In this document: positions 56,041 to 64,000 of the stretch, piece by piece | How positions within the stretch are numbered: the first letter of the stretch is position 1 | Layout: each line of letters opens with the position of its first letter | Assembly: GCF_017086365.1 (NCBI RefSeq) | Contig: NZ_CP070969.1 | Location: 186,001-250,000 of the forward strand | Source of the DNA: Paenibacillus tianjinensis | GTDB taxonomy: Bacteria; Bacillota; Bacilli; Paenibacillales; Paenibacillaceae | Direction of reading: 5' to 3' | DNA length: 64,000 nucleotides | Notes under the pieces: generated by a model | The model's database searches: none | What the model saw: only the letters and a program-made list of their open reading frames with translations | Told to the model about the DNA's origin: nothing | Made by a program: the position numbers and the translations under genes

Positions 56041-56883
56041 ATGAGCCAGAAGATTCCGGAGAAGAATTTGAACGATGGCCTGAAGGTGCCGGTTATAGGT
56101 TTTGGAACAGCTTTTATTAAGGGGGCAGAGGGAGTGAAGGTGCTCACTGCTGCCATTGATGCCGGGTACCGGCTGATTGATTCGGCGTTCAACTATGAGA
56201 ATGAGGGCATGGTCGGACAAGCTGTCCGCCAGAGTGCGGTGCCGAGGGAAGAGCTACTGATTACTTCGAAACTGCCGGGCCGTCATCATGCCTATAAGGA
56301 AGCACTGGAGACGATAGAGGAATCATTATATAGAGGCGGCCTGGATTACTACGATCTGTATCTGATCCATTGGCCGAATCCTAAGACTGATAAGTATGTT
56401 GAAGCCTGGCAGGCGATGATCGAGGCGAAAAAGCGTGGCTATATCCGTTCCATCGGCGTCTGCAATTTCCTACCGGAGCATAATGAACGTATTATAAAAG
56501 AGACCGGGGTCGCCCCGAGCATCAACCAGGTGGAGCTGCATCCATTATTTAATCAGGAGCTGCAGCTTGCGAAGGATGCCGAACACGGCATTGTCACGGA
56601 ATCCTGGAGTCCGCTGGGCCGCGGCCACAGCATGCTGGAGAATGAACAGATTGGCAGCATCGCTGCAGCTCATGGCAAATCACCGACACAAGCCATACTG
56701 CGCTGGCATATCCAGCTTGGCGCGATTCCTATCCCGAGAGCGAGTTCGCTTGCGCATCAGAAGGAGAACCTTGATATCTTTGATTTCGAGCTGTCAGAAT
56801 CGGAGATGAAGGTAATCTCGGGACTTAGCAGGGAAGACGGCCGGCTGTGGGGGCAGGACCCGGCAACGTATGAAGAGATGTAA
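56041..56883 (+). CDS. Aldo/keto reductase
   Basis: This 280-residue TIM-barrel oxidoreductase using NADPH has the family signatures DAGYRLIDSAFNYENE (catalytic Asp and Tyr), the Lys in ITSKLPGRHH, the His in YLIHWPNP, and the cofactor-binding end IPIPRASSLAHQKENLDIFD. The ATG follows AAGGAGG. It probably reduces small aldehydes or ketones; the specific substrate is unknown. It is a single-gene unit with its own terminator. Confidence 0.92.
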   Translation: MSQKIPEKNLNDGLKVPVIGFGTAFIKGAEGVKVLTAAIDAGYRLIDSAFNYENEGMVGQAVRQSAVPREELLITSKLPGRHHAYKEALETIEESLYRGGLDYYDLYLIHWPNPKTDKYVEAWQAMIEAKKRGYIRSIGVCNFLPEHNERIIKETGVAPSINQVELHPLFNQELQLAKDAEHGIVTESWSPLGRGHSMLENEQIGSIAAAHGKSPTQAILRWHIQLGAIPIPRASSLAHQKENLDIFDFELSESEMKVISGLSREDGRLWGQDPATYEEM

Positions 56884-56906
56884 ACAATAGAGTCAGCGGT
56901 ACACCC

Positions 56907-56930
56907 AACACCCGGGAGGGTGTTTTTTTT
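56907..56930 (+). terminator. Terminator after the aldo/keto reductase
   Basis: AACACCC / GGGTGTT arms around GGGA, then eight T. Confidence 0.88.
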
Positions 56931-57056
56931 ATGTCTCTAACAGCGGGTGATGATCGGGGATTGCAAGAAAGTTGCTGATTCATGCAAGAAAACGAACAGA
57001 TTCTGGTAACCGCAAGGTTTTGCTTATATTATGTGTCATGAGGGGGGAGACAACAC

Positions 57057-57503
57057 GTGGAAATTATTTTTGAAGCGGATGGGAGCATAGGTCAAGGCAT
57101 TGCAAAAGTGATCACCCATCCCGCGGAAACAGAACATTGGGGACAGATTAGGGAGGCCATACATCACTCCGGACACAAGCTTGTCGTCATCCATCCTAAA
57201 AACGACCGCAAGGTTCAGATTCTGCTCAGCTCCGTTGCTGTGATTGAATCCGAGGACCGGATGTGCAATGTACGTGTGATTACCGGTGAAAGATATCTGC
57301 TGAACAAGCGGTTGAAGGGGGTCGAGGACAGCCTGGAGTCGCCGCATTTTGTGAAAATCAATAATACTACGATCATTAACACCAGCTACATTAAGGAGTT
57401 TTCATCTACAGACAATGCACGGATCCAAGTAGTATTAACCGATGGTTCAGGCTATTTGGTCAGCCGCTTTTACATCAAAAACTTTAGGGGGAAGCTCTCA
57501 TGA
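57057..57503 (+). CDS. LytTR-domain DNA-binding regulator
   Basis: The C-terminal ~95 residues of this 148-residue protein form a LytTR domain: LLSSVAVIESEDRMCNVRVI, RYLLNKRLKGVEDSL, FVKINNTTIINTSYIKEF. The N-terminal ~50 residues replace the usual receiver. The GTG start at 57057 follows GGGGGGAG. It overlaps the next gene by four bases. LytTR proteins paired with DUF3021 membrane proteins form small regulatory pairs in Bacillota, in which the membrane protein is thought to inhibit the regulator. Confidence 0.88.
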   Translation: MEIIFEADGSIGQGIAKVITHPAETEHWGQIREAIHHSGHKLVVIHPKNDRKVQILLSSVAVIESEDRMCNVRVITGERYLLNKRLKGVEDSLESPHFVKINNTTIINTSYIKEFSSTDNARIQVVLTDGSGYLVSRFYIKNFRGKLS

Positions 57504-57910
57504 TCAATCAATTAAAGCATTCGTTCTTTCAGGTATTTACAGTCACTTCATTATGGGTGACGCTGCTGTTAACTGTTTTTAACGGCGATGAGTTAATCAG
57601 CATGCAGTATTTGTGGCGGGTCGCGGGTATTGCAGTTATAGCGGCTGCGGTATTCGGGGTAATGTACGATGCGCTGTGGAATCATTTCACGTTCAGGCCG
57701 GTCTGGAACATTCTTATTTCGTCGATTCTCTCCATCACAGGCAGCACTGCGGCTGTCTGGCTATATTCAACCGAAATGTATGAGTTCATTCTCCCCTGGT
57801 GGCCCGGTATGCTGTTGTTGACAGTGGTGCTGCATACGATAGCTTTCTACTTTTATGCCAAAGCGGACAGCAGGAAGAAGGCGGAGGAGCTGAACCGGAT
57901 TATAAAATAG
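57500..57910 (+). CDS. DUF3021-family membrane protein
   Basis: This 136-residue protein has four hydrophobic segments (FQVFTVTSLWVTLLLTVF, VAGIAVIAAAVFGVMYD, ILISSILSITGSTAAVWLY, WPGMLLLTVVLHTIAFYFYA) and a charged C-terminus. It is translationally coupled to the LytTR gene (ATGA overlap). This arrangement is the main reason for the family call. Confidence 0.82.
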   Translation: MINQLKHSFFQVFTVTSLWVTLLLTVFNGDELISMQYLWRVAGIAVIAAAVFGVMYDALWNHFTFRPVWNILISSILSITGSTAAVWLYSTEMYEFILPWWPGMLLLTVVLHTIAFYFYAKADSRKKAEELNRIIK

Positions 57911-57944
57911 GGTGAGGGGGCAGGGAGCAGCCTCCTCCAGCCGC

Positions 57945-57970
57945 AAGGACACTCCACTGGAGTGTCCTTT
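57945..57970. terminator. Bidirectional terminator
   Basis: AAGGACACTCC / GGAGTGTCCTT arms around ACT; serves the DUF3021 gene and the convergent gene at 57970. Confidence 0.85.
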
Positions 57971-58803
57971 TACTGTAATTTCCGCGGGCGCCCGCTCTTC
58001 AGCCGCCGTGCAGTCTGCTCCTGCCTGGCAGGGAGCGCTGGCAGGGCGGGAGCGTTGCCGTTCATCTCCGGCAGCTGCTTCCAGTAGCGCTTCGGCATGA
58101 GGGATGCCCGCAGCCGGTCGTTCTTGCGCTCCTTGATTCCGATGGCGTTATAGAATCCTTGCCAGAGTCGGCGGTAGGCGGCTTCCGCTTCGTCCGGCTC
58201 GGGCGGAATCCATTCCTGCAGAGGGATGATGGCCTGCCGGCCGGGCTGGTGGAGGAGCGCCATCCCATGGGTCTTGTCGTAGATCATGAAGCTCTCATTC
58301 TGGAACCGGTCGCAGAAATGATCCTCAATGACGGGAAGGATATACCCCCGGGGTTCAATCACTGCCGCCATGACTGGACCATATACGCTGAACCGCACGA
58401 AGCCCAGATAATGATGCCCTTCCCGCCGGAGCTGCTGGACTGCCTTGTTCAGGGCGCTGACCGTATCGTCGGCCAGCATGTTCATGACCCGGCGGCCATG
58501 GGTAAAGCCGAGATACAGGAAGTTCAGCAGCAGCATTTCTTTATCCATGGCATTAGACCAGAAGCCGAGCCGCACCAGTTCCTCCGCCTCGGGAGAGATC
58601 TTCAGCGGGATGGAGCGCAGCACCCGGTCGGCTTTGACGCTGTCAGTTTCAATCCATTTGGACTCCAGCAGCAGCCCTTGCCCCTCTTCTAGAGAGTGGA
58701 TGGCCAGCGGAGTTTCCTTCCACTCATAGCTCTCGAACACGCAGCAGAGCAGGCCCTCAAAGCTGCCGTCATAAGTATAGGCCAAGGCGGTTGTCTTGAA
58801 CAT
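57970..58803 (-). CDS. Putative DNA metabolism/repair protein (TIGR03915-like)
   Basis: This 277-residue protein begins ALAYTYDGSFEGLLCCVFES and has GFTHGRRVMNMLADDTV, GFVRFSVYGPVMAAVIEPRG and HFCDRFQNESFMIYDKTHGM. These fit the family labelled TIGR03915 with its DUF4130 domain. Such genes occur beside a radical-SAM protein, as here, 5 bp downstream of it. The C-terminus is basic (KSGRPRKLQ). The role in DNA repair is predicted from the pairing, not shown. Confidence 0.82.
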   Translation of the reverse strand: MFKTTALAYTYDGSFEGLLCCVFESYEWKETPLAIHSLEEGQGLLLESKWIETDSVKADRVLRSIPLKISPEAEELVRLGFWSNAMDKEMLLLNFLYLGFTHGRRVMNMLADDTVSALNKAVQQLRREGHHYLGFVRFSVYGPVMAAVIEPRGYILPVIEDHFCDRFQNESFMIYDKTHGMALLHQPGRQAIIPLQEWIPPEPDEAEAAYRRLWQGFYNAIGIKERKNDRLRASLMPKRYWKQLPEMNGNAPALPALPARQEQTARRLKSGRPRKLQ

Positions 58804-58808
58804 GACGC

Positions 58809-60125
58809 CTAGACCCCTTTCCCGAAGGTGGCCGCTCTGCCTGCCTCCGGCAAGGCTGCCATATAGCTGTCGTCGAAGAAGGAGAGCTGCTCCACCTCCG
58901 GCTGCTGAAACTTGGCCAGCTCCTGCCCGGACATGAGCGAACGAAGCAGGGTATGCTCGCCCACCTTTAGCCCCTCCAGTGGTTTACCTTTGCAGGTAAT
59001 GAAGAACTGGGCACGTTTGAGCACCACGCCGAGCTTCTTCAGTGCGTAGAAATCCAGGCTTCCGGCCCGGCGCGCCTTGAGAATCCGCTGGGCGCTTCTT
59101 ACGCCGATGCCGGGCACGCGCAGCAGCGTCTCATAGGGAGCGCGGTTAATCTCCACCGGGAACTGCTCCCGGTGGTTGATGGCCCAGCTGCATTTCGGGT
59201 CCAGCAGCGGGTTGAAGTTGGGCGCGGCTTCATCCAGCAGCTCCTTAGCCTCAAAGCCGTAGAAACGCAGCAGCCAGTCCGCCTGATAGAGCCGGTGCTC
59301 CCGCAGCAGCGGCGGCTTCGTATCGAGTGCGGGCAGGAGCGAATCCTCGACCACGGGAGTATAGGCAGAGTAGAAAATACGCTTCAGCCCGTACTTCTTG
59401 TACAGGCCTTCCGTAAGGTTCAGAATCTGATAATCGGTATCCGGCGTGGCGCCGATAATCATCTGGGTGCTCTGCCCGGCAGGCGCGAAGCGGGGAGTGT
59501 GCTTGTATTTGACGAGATCCGAGCTGTTCTCGGTGATCTTATTTTTGATGAGGCCCATCGGCTTCAGTATGGATTGTTTGCTCTTGTCCGGAGCAAGCCG
59601 GTTGAGACTTTCCTGGGAGGGCAGCTCAATGTTGACGCTCATGCGGTCGGCAAGCAGGCCGAGCCGGGACAGCAGCACATCGTCAGCGCCGGGAATGGCT
59701 TTTACATGGATGTAACCTCTGAAATTGTATACGTTGCGCAGCAGCTCAAGGGCGGCAATCAGCTGCTCGGTGGTATAATCGGGACTCCGCATGATGCCGG
59801 AGCTGAGGAACAGGCCCTCTATGTAATTGCGGCGGTAGAACTGCATCGTAAGGTTGGCAATCTCCTCGGGTGTAAACGCAGCCCGCCGTGTAGGATTGGA
59901 TTTGCGGTTCACGCAGTAGGCGCAGTCATAGATGCAGCCGTTAGTCATCAGTACCTTGAGCAGGGAAATGCAGCGTCCGTCTGCTGCGAAGCTGTGGCAG
60001 ATGCCCATGCTGACCGCATTGCCGAGGCTTCCGGGCTGTCCCGAACGGCTTGCCCCGCTTGAGGTGCAGGCTACATCATATTTGGCCGAAGCTGTTAAAA
60101 TTTCAAGTTTCTCCATCATATCCAC
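58809..60125 (-). CDS. Putative DNA modification/repair radical SAM protein (TIGR03916-like)
   Basis: This 438-residue protein has a radical-SAM cluster motif CIYDCAYCVNRKSN (CxxxCxxC) at about residues 65-75. The TIM-barrel segments are ELPSQESLNRLAPDKSKQSI and MIIGATPDTDYQIL. A C-terminal helix-hairpin-helix (RVPGIGVRSAQRILKARRAG, about 335-355) implies DNA contact. It heads a two-gene unit with the TIGR03915-like partner. The reaction is unknown. Confidence 0.87.
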   Translation of the reverse strand: MDMMEKLEILTASAKYDVACTSSGASRSGQPGSLGNAVSMGICHSFAADGRCISLLKVLMTNGCIYDCAYCVNRKSNPTRRAAFTPEEIANLTMQFYRRNYIEGLFLSSGIMRSPDYTTEQLIAALELLRNVYNFRGYIHVKAIPGADDVLLSRLGLLADRMSVNIELPSQESLNRLAPDKSKQSILKPMGLIKNKITENSSDLVKYKHTPRFAPAGQSTQMIIGATPDTDYQILNLTEGLYKKYGLKRIFYSAYTPVVEDSLLPALDTKPPLLREHRLYQADWLLRFYGFEAKELLDEAAPNFNPLLDPKCSWAINHREQFPVEINRAPYETLLRVPGIGVRSAQRILKARRAGSLDFYALKKLGVVLKRAQFFITCKGKPLEGLKVGEHTLLRSLMSGQELAKFQQPEVEQLSFFDDSYMAALPEAGRAATFGKGV

Positions 60126-60226
60126 GGAAACACACTCCTCATTAGGAGTAGTATATATCGAACAAATGTTCCTGTCAAAGTCATTCAGAGGCTTTGACAG
60201 GCACTTGCATCCTCTATCACGGGATA

Positions 60227-62482
60227 TTAAGCATAGGCGCGGACTTCAATAATCTCTGCATAAGGGGAACCATTAGTTGCTGTAACGACTACCCTGACAG
60301 CCCGGGTCTCAAGCGGGGATTCCAGCAGATGAACCCGTTTCCGCTTCCGGTTGTTCTGCTCACTAAGCACGGTCACCCAGGTTCCCGTATCATCCAGCCC
60401 TTCGAGACGATAGCTGCGGACCAGTTCGGGAATCACTTCGAAAGGCGTCCGGTGATGATGCAGATTGATCAGATCCTCATTCACATCATCATTAAATATA
60501 AGCTGGATCTCCCGGATCTGCCGCTTCTCCGTCCATTCCAGGGCAAGCCAGGGCTCAGTATCCTGTTCAAGAGATTCCGAGAGCCAGAGATGCGGTCCGC
60601 CATACGGCCGCCGGTATCCGTCTATTACATGCTCCGGCCGGTAGGCGCTTGTAGGGAAGGAGGTACGCAGGCAAAAGACCTTGCGGACCAGGCGTTTGGT
60701 GCTCCATTCCACCACAGGCTGGCTGCTGTCGTGGTCTTCCAAATCCTTGGAGACCCCGGGAGCTGCCCCCCGCTCCAAGGCTAGCAGTCCGCTCAGCGGC
60801 TGACCGGTAAGATACAGCTGGATGGCAGGATTCCGGCGCACAATGACAAAGGCGTTTTGGGCTTCCGCCGGTATCCAGTCTAGGCTGACTGATACCCACT
60901 GTTTGTCCCCTGTACCTACAGATACTTCAGTCTCATATTCCAGCATAGCGGGCACGTAATTTTCCGGGCGGCCGGTGCTCCAGAGTTCAACCTTCAGCAT
61001 CGTATCCTGTGCCGCATCCAGCAGCCATTCTATGGTACCGCTTATCCCCGGATCAGCGGGAAGCAGCATGGCAATATCATGCTCCAGGGGATACCTTTCC
61101 TCGCCTGTTCCGATGGAAATCCCGGACAGGAAGGAGGAGGCGGACACCTTGGCCTGGCGGGCCAGGTCGTCATCATCACAGTTGACCAGGCCGAGCACCG
61201 AAGCATCCTGCTTCAGCAGCATTTGCTGCAGGGTAGGAGTATGCTCCCGCGACAGCTCTGCGGGCGTTAGGCCCTTCTCCACACAAAGTGCTGCGGCTGT
61301 TCCGGCTGCCTCGCCCATGATGGCGCAGGTAGCCATGACTCTCGTAGTCCCAAACGCGACATGGGTCGCGCTAATGTTGCGCCCTGCAAACAGCAGATTG
61401 GACACATTGACCGAATACAGGCTGCGCAGAGGGATATGGTAGTTGCCGTCGGCATGCATATGCTTCGAGCCGCTGGCTGCCGCATACATTCCTTGCGGCG
61501 GATGCAGATCAATCGACCAGCCGCCGAAGGCTACCCGGTCCTCAAACAGCTTCTGGCTGATAATATCATTCTGGGTCAGCGTATATTCTCCGGTGAAGCG
61601 GCGGTATTCCCGCTTGCCAGGCTGGGAGCCGACCCATTCAAGGGTCATGTTCTCTGCATCGAATTGGCCGGAATTCTTGATGTAATCCCAGATTCCGTAG
61701 ATGACAGCCCAGAGCTCATCACGGATCCGTTCATTGTCGTGTACGATATCCAGCTCCCCGCCCCATTCGATCCACCAGTAATGGCAGCCCGAATCGCCGC
61801 TGCGGATAATCCGCTTCATCGGGATGTTCGTCTGAGAAATATCCTTGGCAAAGGATGGAGGAACGAATCTCACAGGGTAGCCGGCATCCTTGGTATAGAA
61901 GAGCAGCGTACTGCCGAGTGTAATGTCGTCAGCTGTCTCCGGTGCCCATTCTTCATTATATTCATGCCGCGCCTCCCGGCCGATTCGGAACTTGGCCCCG
62001 GCCAGAAATCCGATCAGGCCATCGCCTGTACAATCGAGGAAGACGGGACTCTCAAAGCGGATTCTCCGCTCCGAGCCCATCATCCAGCCGGTAACCGCTT
62101 GGATCTGCCGCGCGTCTTCTTCGCCTCCGGCCTCTACTTCATGCACATCCGTATTGAGGTAGAGTGTAATATTGGGTTCGGCGAGGACAGTTTCCAGAAT
62201 CACCAGATCCCACAGATAAGGATTGCCGTCCGGATTGCGGTACTGGTTCTCCACGAACAGCTCGCCCATGATTCCAGTCTCCCGGGCATAGCGGTTCGTG
62301 CCGTGGGCGGTTGCCCCGCATACCCATACCCGCACCTCACTGCTGGAATTGCCGCCCAGAACGGGACGGTTCTGAATGAGTGCCACCTTCTTGCCGAGGC
62401 GGGCGGCGGCAACGGCGGCACATACCCCTGCCAGTCCTCCGCCCACTACGGTAACGTCACTGCGCACATGCTCCATTTTCAT
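60227..62482 (-). CDS. FAD-dependent oxidoreductase (FAD_oxidored family)
   Basis: This 751-residue protein has the dinucleotide-binding start VTVVGGGLAGVCAAVAAARL and LGGNSSSEVRVWVCG. It also has DCTGDGLIGFLAGA and the late FAD motif LLFAGRNISATHVAFGTTRV. The C-terminal ~230 residues look like beta-sandwich domains (SGISIGTGEERYP; TEPWLALEWTEKRQIREIQL), possibly carbohydrate-binding. It follows two sugar ABC permeases, so it probably acts on an imported sugar or glycoside. Such proteins occur in polysaccharide-use loci. AGGGAG lies upstream of the ATG. Confidence 0.85.
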   Translation of the reverse strand: MKMEHVRSDVTVVGGGLAGVCAAVAAARLGKKVALIQNRPVLGGNSSSEVRVWVCGATAHGTNRYARETGIMGELFVENQYRNPDGNPYLWDLVILETVLAEPNITLYLNTDVHEVEAGGEEDARQIQAVTGWMMGSERRIRFESPVFLDCTGDGLIGFLAGAKFRIGREARHEYNEEWAPETADDITLGSTLLFYTKDAGYPVRFVPPSFAKDISQTNIPMKRIIRSGDSGCHYWWIEWGGELDIVHDNERIRDELWAVIYGIWDYIKNSGQFDAENMTLEWVGSQPGKREYRRFTGEYTLTQNDIISQKLFEDRVAFGGWSIDLHPPQGMYAAASGSKHMHADGNYHIPLRSLYSVNVSNLLFAGRNISATHVAFGTTRVMATCAIMGEAAGTAAALCVEKGLTPAELSREHTPTLQQMLLKQDASVLGLVNCDDDDLARQAKVSASSFLSGISIGTGEERYPLEHDIAMLLPADPGISGTIEWLLDAAQDTMLKVELWSTGRPENYVPAMLEYETEVSVGTGDKQWVSVSLDWIPAEAQNAFVIVRRNPAIQLYLTGQPLSGLLALERGAAPGVSKDLEDHDSSQPVVEWSTKRLVRKVFCLRTSFPTSAYRPEHVIDGYRRPYGGPHLWLSESLEQDTEPWLALEWTEKRQIREIQLIFNDDVNEDLINLHHHRTPFEVIPELVRSYRLEGLDDTGTWVTVLSEQNNRKRKRVHLLESPLETRAVRVVVTATNGSPYAEIIEVRAYA

Positions 62483-62513
62483 AACGGTTTCGTACTCCCT
62501 TCATGCAGGTTGA

Positions 62514-63341
62514 TTAGCCTTTGACTGCCGAGCTTGCCACACCTTCAATAATATATTTCTGGCCGATCAGGAAGACGAGGATCATCGGGATAATACCGGC
62601 GGTCGCTGCCGCCATCATTCCGTTGTAGTCCACGTTATTCTCAAGAATGAAATTCTGCAGGCCAAGCGGAACGGTGAACAGATCATGGTCGATCAGAAAG
62701 ACGAGCGCATTCTCATAGTCATTCCAGTGCCACGAGAAGTCGATGATCGCCAGGGTAGCCAGCGAAGGCTTCGCCATCGGCAGGATAATCCGCGAGAAGA
62801 TCCGGAAATGGCCGGCGCCGTCGATGAAAGCCGCTTCAGAAATTTCCTGGGGTACGGAGAGGAAAAACTGCCGCATCATAAATACCCCGAAGATGGTGAA
62901 CATCCCGGGCAGAATAAGCGCCCAGTGAGTGTTGTAAATCCCGGCCCACTCGAACATGATAAATTTGGGCACAAACAGCACCTGAGGGGGAACCATCATC
63001 ATAGATAAATACACTAGGAACATTGGGTTCCGCCCTTTGAACTCTATTCTGGAAAATCCATAGGCGGCTAACGCGGACAGGCAGATAGCGCCTACGGTGC
63101 TGAGCACCGCAACCTTCAGTGAATTCAGGTAATACAGCACAAAGCTGTTGTCCCCCGTCCAGACCTTCACATGATGGCTCCAATTGAAATGAGCGGGAAT
63201 CCACCGGATCGGATACTGGAATACTTCCGCCGGGGTTTTAAAGGAAGTACTGATCATCCACAGAAAAGGTACGATCATCACGATGCTGAAGAACAGCATA
63301 ATCAGCGTGGCGATACTTCTATTGATTACGGTTTTGTTCAA
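62514..63341 (-). CDS. Carbohydrate ABC transporter permease (MalG type)
   Basis: This 275-residue protein has six membrane segments (IATLIMLFFSIVMIVPFLWM first), the EAA loop VPQEISEAAFIDGAGHFRIF and the ending YIIEGVASSAVKG typical of MalG-like subunits. It lies 13 bp downstream of the other permease and 31 bp upstream of the FAD oxidoreductase, in one operon. The substrate is unknown. Confidence 0.92.
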   Translation of the reverse strand: MNKTVINRSIATLIMLFFSIVMIVPFLWMISTSFKTPAEVFQYPIRWIPAHFNWSHHVKVWTGDNSFVLYYLNSLKVAVLSTVGAICLSALAAYGFSRIEFKGRNPMFLVYLSMMMVPPQVLFVPKFIMFEWAGIYNTHWALILPGMFTIFGVFMMRQFFLSVPQEISEAAFIDGAGHFRIFSRIILPMAKPSLATLAIIDFSWHWNDYENALVFLIDHDLFTVPLGLQNFILENNVDYNGMMAAATAGIIPMILVFLIGQKYIIEGVASSAVKG

Positions 63342-63354
63342 TGCTCTCAGCTCC

Positions 63355-64000
63355 TTAGTAGTGAACCCAGCGTTTCTGGCCCAGCCATTGAATGACGGTG
63401 AAAATCATTATAATCAGGAACAGGGCCCAGGATATGGCGGAAGCATAGCCCATTTCGTAATAGCGGAAGGCATTCTGGTAAATGAACAGGGATAACACGG
63501 TCGTGCTGTTCCCCGGTCCGCCCTGGGTGATCGCCTGAATGATCCCGAACTGTTTAATCGTCATAATCAGCCCGGTAATCAGCAGCAGAAACGTCGTTGG
63601 ACTGACCAGCGGCCATAGGATACTGCGGACGGTCTGCCAGGTTCGGGCTCCGTCAATCTTGGCGGCTTCCAATAGTTCGGTGGATACTTCCTGCAGGGCA
63701 GCCAGATAGATGATCATGTTATAGCCGAGCATAAACCAGATCCAGATGATGTCGATGGCATACATTGAGGAATCCATCGTGGATAACCAGCCCGGAGGAT
63801 TCGTTATGCCGATGGAGCGCAATATGCCGTTAATCGGCCCGTTATTCGGCTGAAACAGCAGCATCCAGACGAAGGCTACGGCGACCCCGCTTGTAATGTA
63901 AGGCATGAAGTATAAGGCGCGGAGCAGCTTTTTCAAATACACGGAGCGGTTTAAAATCACGGCCACAATGAACGCCAGCCCGATGGAGACAGGCACAGAG
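63355..64000 (-). CDS. Carbohydrate ABC transporter permease (MalF type), partial
   Basis: The gene runs off the right edge; its 5' part is missing. The visible 213 residues show GLAFIVAVILNRSVYLKKLL, PYITSGVAVAFVWMLLFQPN, the EAA loop VSTELLEAAKIDGARTWQTV, and the final helix SAISWALFLIIMIFTVIQWL. It pairs with the MalG-type permease downstream. The binding protein and regulators probably lie beyond the window. Confidence 0.9.
   Translation of the reverse strand, partial: SVPVSIGLAFIVAVILNRSVYLKKLLRALYFMPYITSGVAVAFVWMLLFQPNNGPINGILRSIGITNPPGWLSTMDSSMYAIDIIWIWFMLGYNMIIYLAALQEVSTELLEAAKIDGARTWQTVRSILWPLVSPTTFLLLITGLIMTIKQFGIIQAITQGGPGNSTTVLSLFIYQNAFRYYEMGYASAISWALFLIIMIFTVIQWLGQKRWVHY

Noticed and set aside
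59172..60062. 296-codon plus-strand frame opposite the radical-SAM gene
   Set aside because: Shadow frame; the minus-strand product has clear cluster and helix-hairpin-helix motifs.
61361..62524. 387-codon plus-strand frame opposite the FAD oxidoreductase
   Set aside because: Opposite frame of a confidently identified GC-rich gene; no ribosome binding site.

Overview
The window reads as a chromosomal segment of a Paenibacillus-like member of the Bacillota. The grounds are the left-end order gpmI-eno-secG-rnr-smpB-ssrA, strong GGAGG ribosome binding sites, perfect CcpA cre boxes, and a tmRNA tag reading NGKQQTNYAFAA. Species cannot be fixed from the sequence alone.

Layout. 1-6372 is core: the end of gpmI, then eno, secG, rnr (with an unusual basic/glycine-rich tail), smpB and the tmRNA gene ssrA. 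From 6373 to about 35010 the chromosome is interrupted by two mobile elements integrated in tandem in ssrA. The 3' part of the tmRNA gene occurs three times in the same orientation (6092-6342, 24612-24863, 34711-35009), each copy followed by its own terminator. Only the first is joined to the tmRNA 5' part. The left element (A, about 18.5 kb) carries small unknown genes, a RadC-like protein, an XRE regulator, membrane proteins, an SF2 helicase, a phage II/X-type replication initiator, two serine recombinases, an SMC/Rad50-like ATPase with a PD-(D/E)XK-like nuclease, and a complete-looking retron whose reverse transcriptase is fused to a trypsin-like protease. The right element (B, about 10 kb) is decayed: a frameshifted and truncated serine recombinase of the same subfamily, IS256, IS630 and Rpn remnants, an intact-looking IS110-type transposase gene and a diguanylate cyclase.

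35010-64000 is chromosome again. A YgbA-like gene and a decayed AraC-type regulator are followed by a sucrose/fructan utilisation locus: LacI regulator, sugar ABC transporter without its ATPase, fructokinase, sucrose phosphorylase and GH32 beta-fructosidase. Next come two VOC proteins, a Doc/AbrB toxin-antitoxin pair beside a stray tmRNA fragment, an MBL-fold lipoprotein, an AraC regulator and a secreted pectate lyase with a cre box. Then come a MerR regulator with a 19-bp-spacer promoter and an SDR, an aldo/keto reductase, a LytTR/DUF3021 pair, a putative DNA-repair radical-SAM pair, and an FAD oxidoreductase with two sugar ABC permeases that run off the right end.

The most promising region for a new system is 17588-24598. 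A two-gene ATPase/nuclease cassette lies between imperfect direct repeats, next to a retron for which promoter, a1/a2 inverted repeats, NAxxH, YADD and VTG motifs and a full His-Asp-Ser protease triad can all be read directly.
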